Assembly (NCBI GenBank): GCA_028551475.1
Contig: CM052360.1
Span: 11,396,501 to 11,460,500, forward strand
Direction of reading: 5' to 3'
DNA length: 64,000 bases
Source of the DNA: Casuarina equisetifolia
Lineage: Eukaryota; Streptophyta; Magnoliopsida; Fagales; Casuarinaceae
The translations under genes were made by a program, and so were the position numbers. Below the pieces are notes generated by a model. The model saw only the letters and a list, made by a program, of their open reading frames with translations, was not told where the DNA came from and made no database searches. How positions within the stretch are numbered: position 1 is the first letter of the stretch; each line of letters begins with the position of its first letter. Of this stretch, positions 48,881 through 60,403 are shown one piece after another.

Positions 48881-49768
48881 TCATGGTTCGTCACAGAATG
48901 AGCATACACGTTCTGAACTAACCTCGTCAAGGCAATTGTTGCTGCTATTTGCCCCGTTCCTACAAATACAAGCAAATGACTGGTCGAAACCAGCAAAACC
49001 GCACAAACCACCACTTGATTCACAGTCCCTGCATGTATCTGTATAGTACGAATTGTTATATTGCAAAGAAATTCCATATTTCCACTTCATCGGATCCCCC
49101 TGATTGTCCCCAAAACTGTATATTGCTGTATACGATGAGCACAGGAGCTTGGGAAGGTCCAAGGCATAACCTGAACCGAGGCTAACAGGCGAGTCATAGA
49201 CGCAACATGTAGAACTGGGTGCATTTTGCGGCAACCCAATGCCGGTCACCCCTTTGCAGGAATACAGACCTCTACAGATCCGAGAACCGGACCCAGTATC
49301 ACACAGATCTTCATCAAGATCAAAGACAGGAGACGTGGTCGAGCACCCAAGCAGAACAAAGATATCATCTGCTGTTACAGAGAATGGACTGGCCTTATCC
49401 AAGATGAAGCTTCCAGAGTTTTGCATTGAAGAACAAGTTGACATGAGGGGATCGACAACAATTATGGTGCCGCTTGCGTAGTCGATCGAGGAAATAGTGT
49501 AAATGCCAGTGCCGGTAGAAAACTGGAGAGTCCCGAAGCTGCACCTTATGTATCTAGCAAAGTCAGGATGCCCACATCCGAACCCAGTGCCAAATGGAAA
49601 CTTTACGGAGATATTGCCGCAGGTGTCATCACATGTACCATTAATTGGGATGGGGTGACGAGCAGATACCGTAAGAATTAGTGTGGCCAAGAGCAGGCTG
49701 TTGATGAAGTGCCATGCTCTGATGGTGAGTGACATTGGTGAAGGTTTTGGAAGAGCAGGGACTTTCAA
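48881..49768 (-). CDS. Secreted wall-associated galacturonan-binding (GUB_WAK) protein without kinase
   Basis: The frame encodes 295 residues, starting MKVPALPKPSPM; Met12 is an alternative start. A hydrophobic signal segment (about residues 18-36) is followed by the Cys-rich GUB_WAK domain (CGNISVKFPFGTGFGCGHPDF), then GCSTTSPVFDLDEDLCDTG and a C-terminal set (CRDCESSGGLCGFAG, ACICRNG). These domains bind pectic polysaccharide in the cell wall. No kinase domain is present. I recall a kinase-free family of this layout in Arabidopsis (At1g11915 type), usually ending in a short hydrophobic tail. Here the frame ends FCDEP, but a splice donor GAG|GTTAGT near 48922 suggests that the true C-terminus may come from a further exon. 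Confidence 0.85.
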   Translation of the reverse strand: MKVPALPKPSPMSLTIRAWHFINSLLLATLILTVSARHPIPINGTCDDTCGNISVKFPFGTGFGCGHPDFARYIRCSFGTLQFSTGTGIYTISSIDYASGTIIVVDPLMSTCSSMQNSGSFILDKASPFSVTADDIFVLLGCSTTSPVFDLDEDLCDTGSGSRICRGLYSCKGVTGIGLPQNAPSSTCCVYDSPVSLGSGYALDLPKLLCSSYTAIYSFGDNQGDPMKWKYGISLQYNNSYYTDTCRDCESSGGLCGFAGFDQSFACICRNGANSSNNCLDEVSSERVCSFCDEP

Positions 49769-50957
49769 GGGTTTCCCTTGGTATTTGATATTTGAAAGAG
49801 ACGAGAGGTTCTACAGTCTAGGTTCGGTGGAGGCGGTCCTTTTCAACAAAGTCTTTTCTCCTTTTTTTCTTCCTAAAAAGCTGAGCCTGCCTGGATAGTG
49901 GTTTCTAGCTACAAAGCAACATGCATTTTCATCACTAGAAAGGGGTTAAAGAGGAAATCCAATACCAAGTAGGGGTCTCATAGGCTGATATGACGGCATT
50001 GATGTTCAGACCTTACCACACTGTGGGCCTAAACCCCGCAGATTGGGGACGCTCTTTAGCAGTCAAACAGCTTAAAAAATGCAGAGGATTTAAGAAGAAA
50101 TAGAAAAACATCATTCATCTATAACAATTCGATTACCAAGAGATCTATATAAATGGCAAGCCTATTATGTGATGCGGCTAAACATTAGCTCCTTTATTAA
50201 CCTCCCTTCAATAAACAAACGAATAATGAGAATTATGCTGCCCATTCAACTGCTTACAACCAGAATACCAGTTTAGGATAGGCAAAAAACCAGTGAAGCT
50301 TCATACTACATTCTAATCCAAATAAGTGAAACAGTAGCAAAACGAAGAACTGAAAGCAGCTGTCCTGAAGTGGCTCTCCACAACATGTTCAAAGAGTTCT
50401 ACATTCCCCCTGAAGTCCAGCAGCCCGATAGAACTCCCGACTGAAGAAACAACAAAGAATCCAACGTTTAGTGAATTTTCCATTTGATTCCCTACGGTAA
50501 CCCCTAAAATTTCACAATTTCAACAGAAAATTATTAGAATGAATTCTAATTCAAAGAAAGAACCTGCTTAAAACAGCTAGGCCAAGTAATTTTATTGAAA
50601 TACTTTGGAATTCAACCCCTGTCCAAAGAGACAATAGAAGAACTTCACTCCAGTGCTGCTGAGGTAGCTTGTGAACTTCTTTACAAGCAGAGGTTTCGTA
50701 GGAATTTCCATTTCCCTCAGGTTCCCCTCGCTCATTTTACAAAATGAGAATTGCAAGCAGACACTTCTCTCCGTATTGTCAGCAGAAGCACGATGTAAGT
50801 ATCAGGAGTCTCTTCTGCAAGGCAAATTATCCCAGTTTTCCAAAGCGAGCCACTTTTAAAGTTCCTTCCTTAAAACTCCACCGAGAAACGGCTAATAAGC
50901 AGCCAGGCTGTCGGCAGAAGCTCAAATGGACAGCATAAATATTAGCAATTTTGAAGT
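49769..50957. other. Intergenic region between the wall protein and PPR genes
   Basis: It contains the promoter and leader of the minus-strand wall protein gene on the left and the 3' flank of the minus-strand PPR gene on the right. No additional gene, RNA gene or repeat is supported. Confidence 0.55.
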
Positions 50958-52916
50958 TCATGCATTCAGACCAGCCCAGTTCTTAAAAGCAATAAGTGCT
51001 TCCATTTTCCTGAAGTTCCTCCTTCTCAATTTTGCAACTTTGAGCTTTTTATGGTTTTCCATAAACGCTTGCTTGTACCTCCATTTATCCACAAATATCT
51101 TCATCTCCCGAGTTTTCTCCACTACTTGCATCACTGCGTCAAAGAAACCTCCCTTCACCAGAGCATGAAGGAATGCATCGACCAAGTTGTGATCAAATCT
51201 GATCCCCTTCTGCCCATCAGCTGAAACTTTTCGTTTTACCTCATTCCAGAGCATCAAAACACTGAAATATTTCTCTGCAGTCACATACCCGTTAATTAGG
51301 GACAAGTACGTCTGGTCATTTGGTTCAAATTGCAGAAATATCATCCTTCTGAAAGTTCTCCTCGCATCTTCTAATCGACCCGCTTTAACAAAAGCGTGAA
51401 TAATTGAATTCCAGTCATGGGTTCCCACTTCAATTCTAGGATCCTCAACAACCTCATCTAAGAAGGCTGCCATTAACTCAGGCCGGTGATTTTCCATTAA
51501 GCCAGTCATTATAGTTAAGTAACTCCCCTTAAGTTCAGGTATTCTTGCCTCTCTCATGTCCCTAAACAAAGAAAAAGCTGATTGAAAATCTTGGCTAGAC
51601 ATCGACGCTTCTATCAAAGCATCATAGCTTTCTACATCCAACTGAAGGCCGGAATTGCTAATATCCATCACCAATTGAGTAGCTTCGGCTGTTCGATGCT
51701 CTTTGCAGTAAGCCTTCAAGATCGGCACGTAGACCCCAAGCCCAACAGAGCCTCCCTGGGCATTCATTTCCTCAACAATGCTATGTCCCTTATCCAAGAA
51801 TCCAAGGTTAACACAAGCATTAACAATACCATAGCCAACAGATCTATCGACAATAACCGCTGAAGGCTCCACCTTTTGAGCTTCAATGATGAAAGCCGCT
51901 AAACCCTTGATACTTCCATTTTCAAGAAATCCCCTAACTACTTCACGATAAGTTTCTTCACCAAAATTTGTACCTTCACAATCTGCCACCAAACTACGCA
52001 GAATGGTTGCCGAAACAGACTCTAAATTGCCCGACTTAACGTATCCTTGGACCAAACTGCTGAAAAAGACATTTTTCTTCGAAACACCAAACTCAACCAT
52101 CAAACCTTCCAACTCAGTTATCTTGTCTTCGAGCCCTTTAAGCGCATACAAATAAGCAAAAGAGCCAAAACTTGATTCATCTGGCCTAATACCCCAAACC
52201 GACATTGTTTCAGCAACCTTCTCTGAATCAATCACCGATTCAAGCTCACGACAACAACCCTGCAATGCTGCATTGCAGGCAGCCAGGTCAGGTTTCATAA
52301 AATCCAACTTCTCCTCCAACGCAATCCTACAATTCTCTTCGAAAACCCGAAAAAACCCAACAACGTTACCAGTTTTCCTACAGATATCAACAAGCACATC
52401 GCCCCACAATCGAAAGGGCACAAAAAACCGATTCTTGAACATACACCTGATCAAAGAAAAAGCAGGGGCAGCAGTTTTGGCACATCTCATGGAGTCCAAT
52501 AGTTTTCGCACGGTTTCAAGGTCCAACAACTTAGAGTTCTTCTCTATAACGTAAACTACGGACGCAAAAGCCCTCTTCAGATTATGAACGTCGTTGAGCG
52601 AGGAGAGGTGGGTAATAAGACAGTTTGTGAGGGACTTACTAGGAAAGGTAGAGCTGCCGGTGAGGGCCTTGAAGGACTTCCAGGCCTCATCCGTGTCGGA
52701 GGTGAGGAGGGAGTTGTGAAGGGTGGTTTCGAGGGTGGCTATGTGGTCGGGCGTGAGGACCTTCACGGGTGGATCCGTGGAGGTTGAGGATGGCGGTGGT
52801 GGGGAGGTTTTGTTGAGAGCAAAGATGGAAGGTTGGAGGAAGGAGTAGAGGGTTGGAATTTCAGGTGCAGAAGAGAGGGGTCTGTGTGGAAGCAGAGACA
52901 CCACTTTCCTCCACAT
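50958..52916 (-). CDS. P-class pentatricopeptide repeat protein, At1g69290-like
   Basis: A single uninterrupted exon of 652 residues, as is usual for plant PPR genes. The N-terminus (MWRKVVSLLPHRPLSSAP) is Arg/Ser-rich without acidic residues, as in a mitochondrial or plastid presequence. PPR units are spread over residues 80-620. The clearest are around 391-425 (GVYVPILKAYCKEHRTAEAT), 427-460, 500-535 (DWNSIIHAFVKAGRLEDARR) and 536-570. There is no E, DYW or SMR domain, so the protein is probably an organelle RNA-binding factor rather than an editing enzyme. The conserved tail KNWAGLNA suggests the At1g69290/At1g68980 group. Its RNA target cannot be told from sequence alone. The start codon lies about 110 bases from a divergent tRNA gene. 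Confidence 0.95.
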   Translation of the reverse strand: MWRKVVSLLPHRPLSSAPEIPTLYSFLQPSIFALNKTSPPPPSSTSTDPPVKVLTPDHIATLETTLHNSLLTSDTDEAWKSFKALTGSSTFPSKSLTNCLITHLSSLNDVHNLKRAFASVVYVIEKNSKLLDLETVRKLLDSMRCAKTAAPAFSLIRCMFKNRFFVPFRLWGDVLVDICRKTGNVVGFFRVFEENCRIALEEKLDFMKPDLAACNAALQGCCRELESVIDSEKVAETMSVWGIRPDESSFGSFAYLYALKGLEDKITELEGLMVEFGVSKKNVFFSSLVQGYVKSGNLESVSATILRSLVADCEGTNFGEETYREVVRGFLENGSIKGLAAFIIEAQKVEPSAVIVDRSVGYGIVNACVNLGFLDKGHSIVEEMNAQGGSVGLGVYVPILKAYCKEHRTAEATQLVMDISNSGLQLDVESYDALIEASMSSQDFQSAFSLFRDMREARIPELKGSYLTIMTGLMENHRPELMAAFLDEVVEDPRIEVGTHDWNSIIHAFVKAGRLEDARRTFRRMIFLQFEPNDQTYLSLINGYVTAEKYFSVLMLWNEVKRKVSADGQKGIRFDHNLVDAFLHALVKGGFFDAVMQVVEKTREMKIFVDKWRYKQAFMENHKKLKVAKLRRRNFRKMEALIAFKNWAGLNA

Positions 52917-53029
52917 CGCTCACCGATCTTCCTCACTCTCTGCTTTCTCCGCTTGGTTGCTATAGGTGGTGGAGGGATTCACTATGATGAATGGTTTACT
53001 ATAATTTTAATTGACCATACTAACAAGCA

Positions 53030-53103
53030 GCTGGAATAGCTCAGTTGGTTAGAGCGTGTGGCTGTTAACCACGAGGTCGGAGGTTCAAGCCCTCCTTCTA
53101 GCG
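53030..53103 (+). tRNA. trnN-GUU: tRNA-Asn (GUU)
   Basis: A 74-base cloverleaf. Acceptor arms GCTGGAA and TTCTAGC pair with one G-U. The A box reads TAGCTCAGTTGG and the B box GGTTCAAGCCC. The anticodon loop CTGTTAA carries GTT at 53064-53066. There is no intron and no encoded CCA, so this is a nuclear pol III gene. Confidence 0.97.
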
Positions 53104-53111
53104 AAAGTTTA

Positions 53112-53132
53112 TTTTTCTCTCTTTTTTTTTTT
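53112..53132 (+). terminator. Pol III terminator of tRNA-Asn
   Basis: A run of five T at 53112-53116 begins nine bases after the tRNA, followed by a run of eleven T at 53122-53132. T4 or longer is sufficient for RNA polymerase III termination. Confidence 0.8.
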
Positions 53133-53407
53133 AAAGAGTTGGAGTAAACATATTTTAAGAAATTTACTTGGATCCATAATAACTCAAATACTAAAAAAAT
53201 AAAATACAAAATATTTTTATATTTGAGTCTAAGAAAATAAAATACAAAATATATTTGGGGTCTAGTGATCGGGTCGTGCAAATGTCGAACTCGGTTAGAT
53301 GACAGTTTGGTCAAAGAACAAAGTTGCTCCCTAGTACCATAAAACAGAACTGAACTCTCTCTCTGTCTCTAAATCGGTGAGAGAGAGAGGCTTGCACTCA
53401 GTTGGCC

Positions 53408-56400
53408 ATGGAAGCATCGTCGTCCGATATCATATTGGAAGAGTGGAATGGCTCGTCTTCCACCAAGCTTTCAAGAACTGCCACTATTACCGCCTATCCC
53501 CATCTCTCCGTCCAGAGGTTTTTGTCACTTTTTAAAGGCTTTTCTGTCTAGATTTTGCTTATTTGTTCATTCTTTTCATCCTTTTTTGAAAACATTTGCA
53601 CAGGTCTGGCGGGCGATTCAATCATGTTTGGAGACGGGTTCTCCAAGCATTTGTCCCCGAGGCAGGCTTTTTCCTTTTCTTTTTTCCTTTTAGTTTTTCT
53701 CTAATCACTTCTCTCCAATAAGCAAAACTCACATGCAGCGTCTATAAATGCAGGGTTTTCCAAGTAGTGTGACTCCGGATTATGTCCCATTTCAAGTCTG
53801 GGATTCACTGCAGGTAAAATATAATCAATACCATTTTCAACACGCTAATGATCCAAGGATCCGTAGAAAAATGGAAAACTGTAGCTAACTGTACGTTCAT
53901 GGCCTTTTTCCCCCCCTCAAGGGCCTCTCCACGTACATCCGGACCATGCTTTCTACACAAGTAAGCTCTATGTCTCGAATTTGTACTTTTTAATCCATTG
54001 CCAAACGCCTAGTGATGGTTCCTGAAACTTGGCGTGCAAAAATCACTTTCAGGCTCTCCTCAGTGCCATTGGAGTCGGTGAGAAATCCGCCACTGTAATT
54101 GGTGCCACATTTCAGGTGGGTACATGGACGACATATGAATTGATTTACTTTGTAATGTTTCAATAATAACCGAACCCGAGTAGATGGAACTTGGGGGAAG
54201 GGTTATTAGCTTGTTGAGTTTGGATATGTTGAAAATGAATTTGAAGCGGGGAAATTGTTGCAGTGGTTTTTGAGGGATCTAACTGGAATGCTTGGAGGCA
54301 TTTTATTCACATTCTATCAGGTGAATTATCGTGTTCTTCTGTTACTATAATTACAGATAAGATGTAGCGTTTGCTTTTCTTCGTATTTATAGGATTTAGG
54401 AATAACATCGTGTAATATTCACTTCCACCTGTTATGGAGTAGCACCTGTTAGTTCAAAACTGATCTTAGGATGCACAGTTGAAAATTTTTCATTTTCTAC
54501 TTAGAATCAATGCCTCATGATGTCCTCACAAGAGCATACCACTGTATGACCCTCTTTTCTTCAGGGCTCAAATCTGGATAGCAATGCCAAAATGTGGCGT
54601 TTGGTTGCAGATCTTATGAATGATCTTGGTATGTTCTCATCATTTTTACTTCATTTCAGTTTTGAATCCCTGAACCCTGTGCCAACATATCTTCTTGTTA
54701 GAATCAGCTTGCTCTTTTAGATCTGAAACTCCAAACATTTGTAACTTTCAGCTGTTTATGAAAGGTTCGTCAATTGGTTTATTGCTTCTAAACTGAAGAA
54801 TGAAGAAAATGTTGTCTTTTGTGAAGTTGTATGGGCATATCACTTTGATAGGGTTGCTTTGATTTCTATTCAACCGTTGTTTACTTAAACAGACTGGAGT
54901 AAATTGTGTCTCCACATGTCTTGCAATGTTGAAGGCCATTTACGTGCAGTTATCCCACTATAATTGGTAATCTTTTGTCTATTTTCTTTTTTGATATGTT
55001 AGTATATCTAGTACACTGATAATGATATAAGGAAGCAATCATTATCAAGTAGTACATGCCAACTGACTACAGTGATAAATTTTTTACTTTCACTTAATTG
55101 TAGTTCTTTCATGCAGCATTATCCACTCTGCTTATAGGCTTTCCTGTGAATATTACTCCTTTCTTTAAGCTTGGTGACTGAGAGTTTTATCATTTGTTAT
55201 GTATCGCTTTAACAAATTTTCTTTTTAACCAGTAGTAGCCAGTTGACCCTGCGGCCAACTGATTCATTGGATAATGGTTTCTGAGAGCTGCGGAACTGCA
55301 TATTTTTAATATGCGAATGTTGTGAAAAAATTCTTCCTCAAATAACTTGAAGCCCTAGCACTGGAAAACTGATATGTGCAAGTGTCACAAGAAATTTGTT
55401 CAGAGTCCTATTTCAGTTATACCTGATTTCTGCATAGTTGGTTATGGTTTTGAACCTCTATATTATTTGAAATATTGAATTGAATGACCAGAAAGGCATT
55501 TATGCCGATTTCAGGAATGTTGATGGACCTCGTTTCCCCCCTGTTTCCTTCAGCTTTTGTGTTTGTAGTTTGCTTGGGAAGCTTATCACGATCATTCAGT
55601 AAGTGGTTCTTTTCTCTAATTGCGCAATCTGGAGAACAAATAACATCTATTAACAGCTTGTAGCCAACTGTTCATTTTTGTTTTCCCAACTTTTTCATTT
55701 AAAAATTACACATGTTTTTTCTGTTGTGTTGCTGAATTTTGGGAATCATTGATGTGGTTTTGGTATTATTTTCACTATTAAAGCTGCCAACAGACTTGCA
55801 TTTGCTTGAATCTCTGGGGTATTTGTTCATTTTTCCAATAATTTTTTGTTTAATTAATAGAAATTTTGTTGCCAAAATCAGACAGTTTAGTACAGAGTTG
55901 ATCTCTACGAGTAATATTTGTACCTTTATATCCTTTTAAAACTTTTTCATGATATAAAACATAAGAAGAAGAAGCGGAAATTATATGGTCAGAATCTCCC
56001 TTTTTCCTTCTTGTGTTCATGATGACTTGATCTAACTGGTGTGGCGCCTAGGGGTTTGTGTTGTGTTTATGATGACTCCTATCTCTTGATCTAATTGGTG
56101 TTCCTGATTAGCTGGTGTTGCAAGTGGAGCTACAAGAGCTGCTTTGACACAGCATTTCGCCCTTGAGAGTAACGCTGCTGATATATCTGCCAAGGTACTG
56201 CTACTGCATTTTGCCAAGTGGATGAGAAGCATGAAAACTTATATTCAATAACGTAGTACTTACTGTTGGCTTGCATTTTATAACGCTGATAGGAAGGGAG
56301 TCAAGAGACTGTAGCAACAATGATTGGCATGGCTTTAGGAATGATTCTTGCTCGCTTGACAATGGGGCATGCACTAGCTATCTGGTTTTCTTTTCTGTCT

Positions 56401-58422
56401 CTCACCCTGTTCCACATGTATGGTAGGTCCTTCTACATAAGTGCTAACATGGAAATTTTCTACTGTAGCACCTGGCATGCACCTTCCAGGAGCCGTTATG
56501 AAATTTAAATATGTGGAATGAGGCTATGTGAAGTTAATTGCAATTTGATATGTTCCATTGCTTTCATCTTATTCCCTCTCTTATTTTTGTGAGACTACAT
56601 ATTTATATTTGAATATGACTAGCTTCCTACTAACGCCTTGGTTAATAACACTACTTTTTTTGCCAGCAAACTACAAGGCTGTCAGGTGCCTTGCCTTGAC
56701 TTCACTAAATGCTGAGAGGAGCTCAATTCTTTTGCAGCATTTGATGGAAAATGGCCAAGGTAGCCCCTGTGGTGGTTTCTCTAGCGCCAACTAAGTTTGT
56801 TCTTCCCTTCTGCTCTTGAACTTATTGTTAAATTGAGTTCCTAAATTGTAAGTGTTCTTGATGACCGGCAATTTTGGCCACCATCGTAAAATTTTTCAAC
56901 TGATACAATCAACGGATTCAAGGTGGCTGACCATGCCTAAGCACCTTGCTCTTGAAAATTTATGTTCTTCATTATTTTGTTGAGTTGGTATGGTCTGGTT
57001 TGTTCACACAAAGGACGTTCTATGTTGCATGAGTACAAGTGCAATATTAATTTGTAATTTGATAGAAACCGCCAATCATCTTTTCCAAGGCTTGATTTAA
57101 ATTTCTCAGCGTCTCTAATGTTTTAATGGGACTCAGAACTTAGCGCTTACATCTGAATTCTTTTTCCAGTTCTCTCACCTGAAAAAGTGTCTAGGATGGA
57201 GCATGTGCTACCCTTGTGGACTACTTCACGGAGCTCAAAGAGTGCCAGACAAATGCAGATGCGAGTACGCTTAGGAGTTAGGGTTTCTTCATTTAATCAC
57301 CTGGAAATGTGAGTTCTTAAATACATTTACCCTTTGAACTTCACATTAAGGTTACTTTAGATGCTAGGGTTCATCTTTCATGTAGAACTATATGTTATTT
57401 AAAGGCACCTCAATCAGTGGATCACTGCTTTTATATCTCAAAGCATTTTTCGTTCTCCTGGCTCCTATAATCTCACTACTCTTAATTAATTCTATAGTGA
57501 TGTACAATATTGACAACTTGGGGAATGTCTTTGAACAGGATGGACCTGCTGCAGTCTGCTGGATCTCATTATAAGAAAGGTTGGGCTCTACTTAGTGAAA
57601 CAAATGAATTACCTATCAAATCTCTTGCTCATTAGTGGTTCTTTGGTCTTCGCAGAAAAGTACTTGCTGGTGGAGAAGAAGGGTGTCGTCAGTGCTATTT
57701 TGCATAAAGACTCAACAGCGTCACATGTCTTGCAATCATTTATTCACGCACTTGTTATGGCAAATCTTTCAGAAAAAAGCAAATCTGTGCATTTGGAGAG
57801 CCAAGTATGGATGAACAAACATTATGAAGTATTTATTCAAAAGGTACATCTTTGATGTTTTCCCCTTTACCTCAACAAATTGCATATATTCTTCTTTGGT
57901 GACTGAATAGCATCATGATTATGCCCATTTGGAAGAAGAGTAGATACATCATGCTATGGGAAAGAAACCTACATCTTAAATTACCATCTATCTACACCAG
58001 TGTCTGGGATATCCAGTAACCCTTGATCTTCGCATATCAACTGGGGCACCTAATGCTGTTGTATCAAGACCAAGGGTTGGATTTTCCAAATGCTATAGAA
58101 CTGTGGAGCATGCATGATATCTATAGTCTATCGTAGAAGTGGTGTGCCACTCCTTATATTTGTGTGACTGCAAAAAAATTGGTCACCTGATGAAATATAT
58201 TAATATTGTGCTGTCGATTCTGAAGCACTGGTTGTTGTGTATATTCTTACTTGTCTTTATGTTTCTGGGTCAAATGACATGCCTTCCATTTTTATTTTTA
58301 TTTTTATTTTCGTTGCTACGCAGCTGGGTTCATCAGGTTGGAAAACAGAACGGCTTCTATCTCATTCTATCATTTGGAAGGCCAACTGGATATGTAGGCC
58401 TTCTGATTCGAAGATTGAATAG
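53408..58422 (+). CDS. RUS3: ROOT UVB SENSITIVE 3-like protein (DUF647)
   Basis: Fifteen exons join in phase to 435 residues: 53408-53517, 53604-53661, 53754-53813, 53922-53960, 54053-54115, 54264-54320, 54565-54628, 55515-55598, 56112-56194, 56293-56422, 56667-56759, 57170-57308, 57539-57579, 57656-57843, 58324-58422. The product begins MEASSSDIILEEWNGSS. The DUF647 core includes GVGEKSATVIGATFQWFLRD, NSNAK-like and GSLSRSF segments, and FTGVASGATRAALTQHF. RUS proteins act in UV-B signalling and early seedling development, and the family also has members linked to vitamin B6 and auxin transport. The wording matches the RUS3 clade. Intron 2 starts with GC (GAG|GCAGGC); no GT alternative keeps the conserved FVPEGFP junction. 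No damage is seen elsewhere. Confidence 0.93.
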
Positions 58423-60403
58423 GCAATTTGCACTGTGTATATAAAAATTGGTGATAAGAGGTGAAATTGGTGCAATGTGCTATGGAGCAAGGCCATTAGT
58501 CAGATGTTGGCTCATTGGTAGACAGAACGGATTTATGGCAGAATCTTGACTCAGGACCCCAGACACTGCAACAACTCGCCAATACATGATATTTCGCTAG
58601 AAGTTATATGCAGCTTGGACCTTATTTCTCTCCGTTTTTTGAAGACTAATGTTTCGATCTCTGATGCTAAGTTTAACTGGCAAGATCTCTAACTTTGTCT
58701 TTTCATCCGTGCCTCATAGTGCCAATGAGTCTACCAGCTTCCAAGCTATAAGAGTTTGCATGATATTACCAATCCATTTCTGTTGGTTTTGGTCAAACTA
58801 TTGGGAGCTAAAGTACTTATAGGACAGTGGAAACAAATTTGACTATGTATTTGGATTTTTTTGTGCCACTCTCCGTATTATTTGGTGCTTAAGGAATTGG
58901 TAATTATGTTTGCTAAAACATCGGCTGCTGACTATGCGAAGGAATGGACAAATATGGGTAATTTGCTTATGGCATTTGGGTTGGGGACAGATCTTGCTTC
59001 CATGCTCTTAATTATAAATTTTATCATGAGTTATACTGTTTGAAGAAAATATTTATCAAGACGATGCCTGTTCTTTTCTATTTCCAATCTATTGTAATAT
59101 AAGATTATTAGATTTCATGTTCATATGATTTTTTTTGTCATTTATTATTCATAAGACAAACTTCGGATTTATGTGTGATATTAAAGTTTTCCCAGAATAT
59201 TATTCATTTTGAGGCAATAGATAAGGAGGCATTTATGTTTCGTCTCATGTTTGGGCATTAAAGGACTTCCTCCCACATTGGGAAGGAGATTAGAGTTTCT
59301 GACCTCATAAAAAGGTTTGGCTATTCATCTGTCAGACTGGTCTTTGGAGATGAAACTCAAGATACTAATAAATAGTATAAGAGCCTACTTACAATCGAAC
59401 ATAGTGGCTTAAAAGGATTTTCTTTTTCATTGAAAAAGAAAGTGAGAGTTCTTAATTATATAAAAAAATTTAGTTACTGTTTTCATTATACTAGTATTTT
59501 GAAAGAGATGTCGGGCTCATGACGTTTAGATTGTATAATATCCACTAAAAACATTGATCTACTTGAAATGATCTTTGGCATCATAAAAAAAAGTGCATAA
59601 GATGTTAAGATACCGCACATATCCTAATAGGTTATAAGTTATTTTGTGTGTTTTAATTATAATACCAAGGCGCTTGTACTTTTTCCTAGCAATGTTGTGC
59701 TTCGAATGGAAACATGGAAGGCAGCCCGTGTCAATGGTTTATCTAATAGCGGTGCTCAAAACGTCGAGGCCAGCAAGCAACCAACGTGTAAGCTGCATAC
59801 CAAAAGGCTAATGGCAAATGAGGTAACTTCGCACTGTATTCTATACTAATGGACGTCCTCCATAACATAATCACATTCTTCAGTTGAAGCGACGACGTTA
59901 CGAACAACTATCATTCGATGGATGCAACAATTTCTGAGACAGAAGATAGTGCATACAAGTTAAAAAGTAATTAGAATAAGGAAAAATTTGTATGTAATGC
60001 ATATTTTTTATGATCATCACATACCAGAAGGAAAGAGAGTGAAAGGGAAAGGGCAGGGTGTGGAAGGTTCCCATTTCACGAATTCACACGCTTGAAAGAA
60101 AAATATAAGAGATAAACAAAGATTCCAAATACATTCACTGGCAGTACCGCTGACAAATATCTATGAAGAATTTAAACTATGCTTTTATCTTAGCAACCCT
60201 ATACCTGTTTCTTGTCCTCCTTTACAAATGAACTGAACAGAATTCTGCACTTGAATAATGGGAATGCAGTAAAGTCCTGACATAGCTCTGTTGCATCTCG
60301 ACCAAAGAACAAAGAAGCTGCATATGCCTGTTGTTGACAACTTCATTGACAATTTTTGTTATTTACGGTGTGAACTATTTCCAGAACCCTTTCGGCTGCA
60401 TCC
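58423..60403. other. Intergenic region between RUS3 and ureide permease (tail to tail)
   Basis: It contains the 3' flanks of two convergent genes. Open frames such as 58861-59043 and 59646-59849 are short, lack domains and have no splice context. I see no RNA gene or clear mobile element. Confidence 0.55.

Noticed and set aside
52584-52787. Gly/Val-rich plus-strand ORF
   Set aside because: Antisense shadow of the PPR N-terminal region.
58861-59043. 60-codon ORF downstream of RUS3
   Set aside because: The RUS3 reading frame already ends in a conserved-length protein at 58422; this frame has no splice link to it and no domain.
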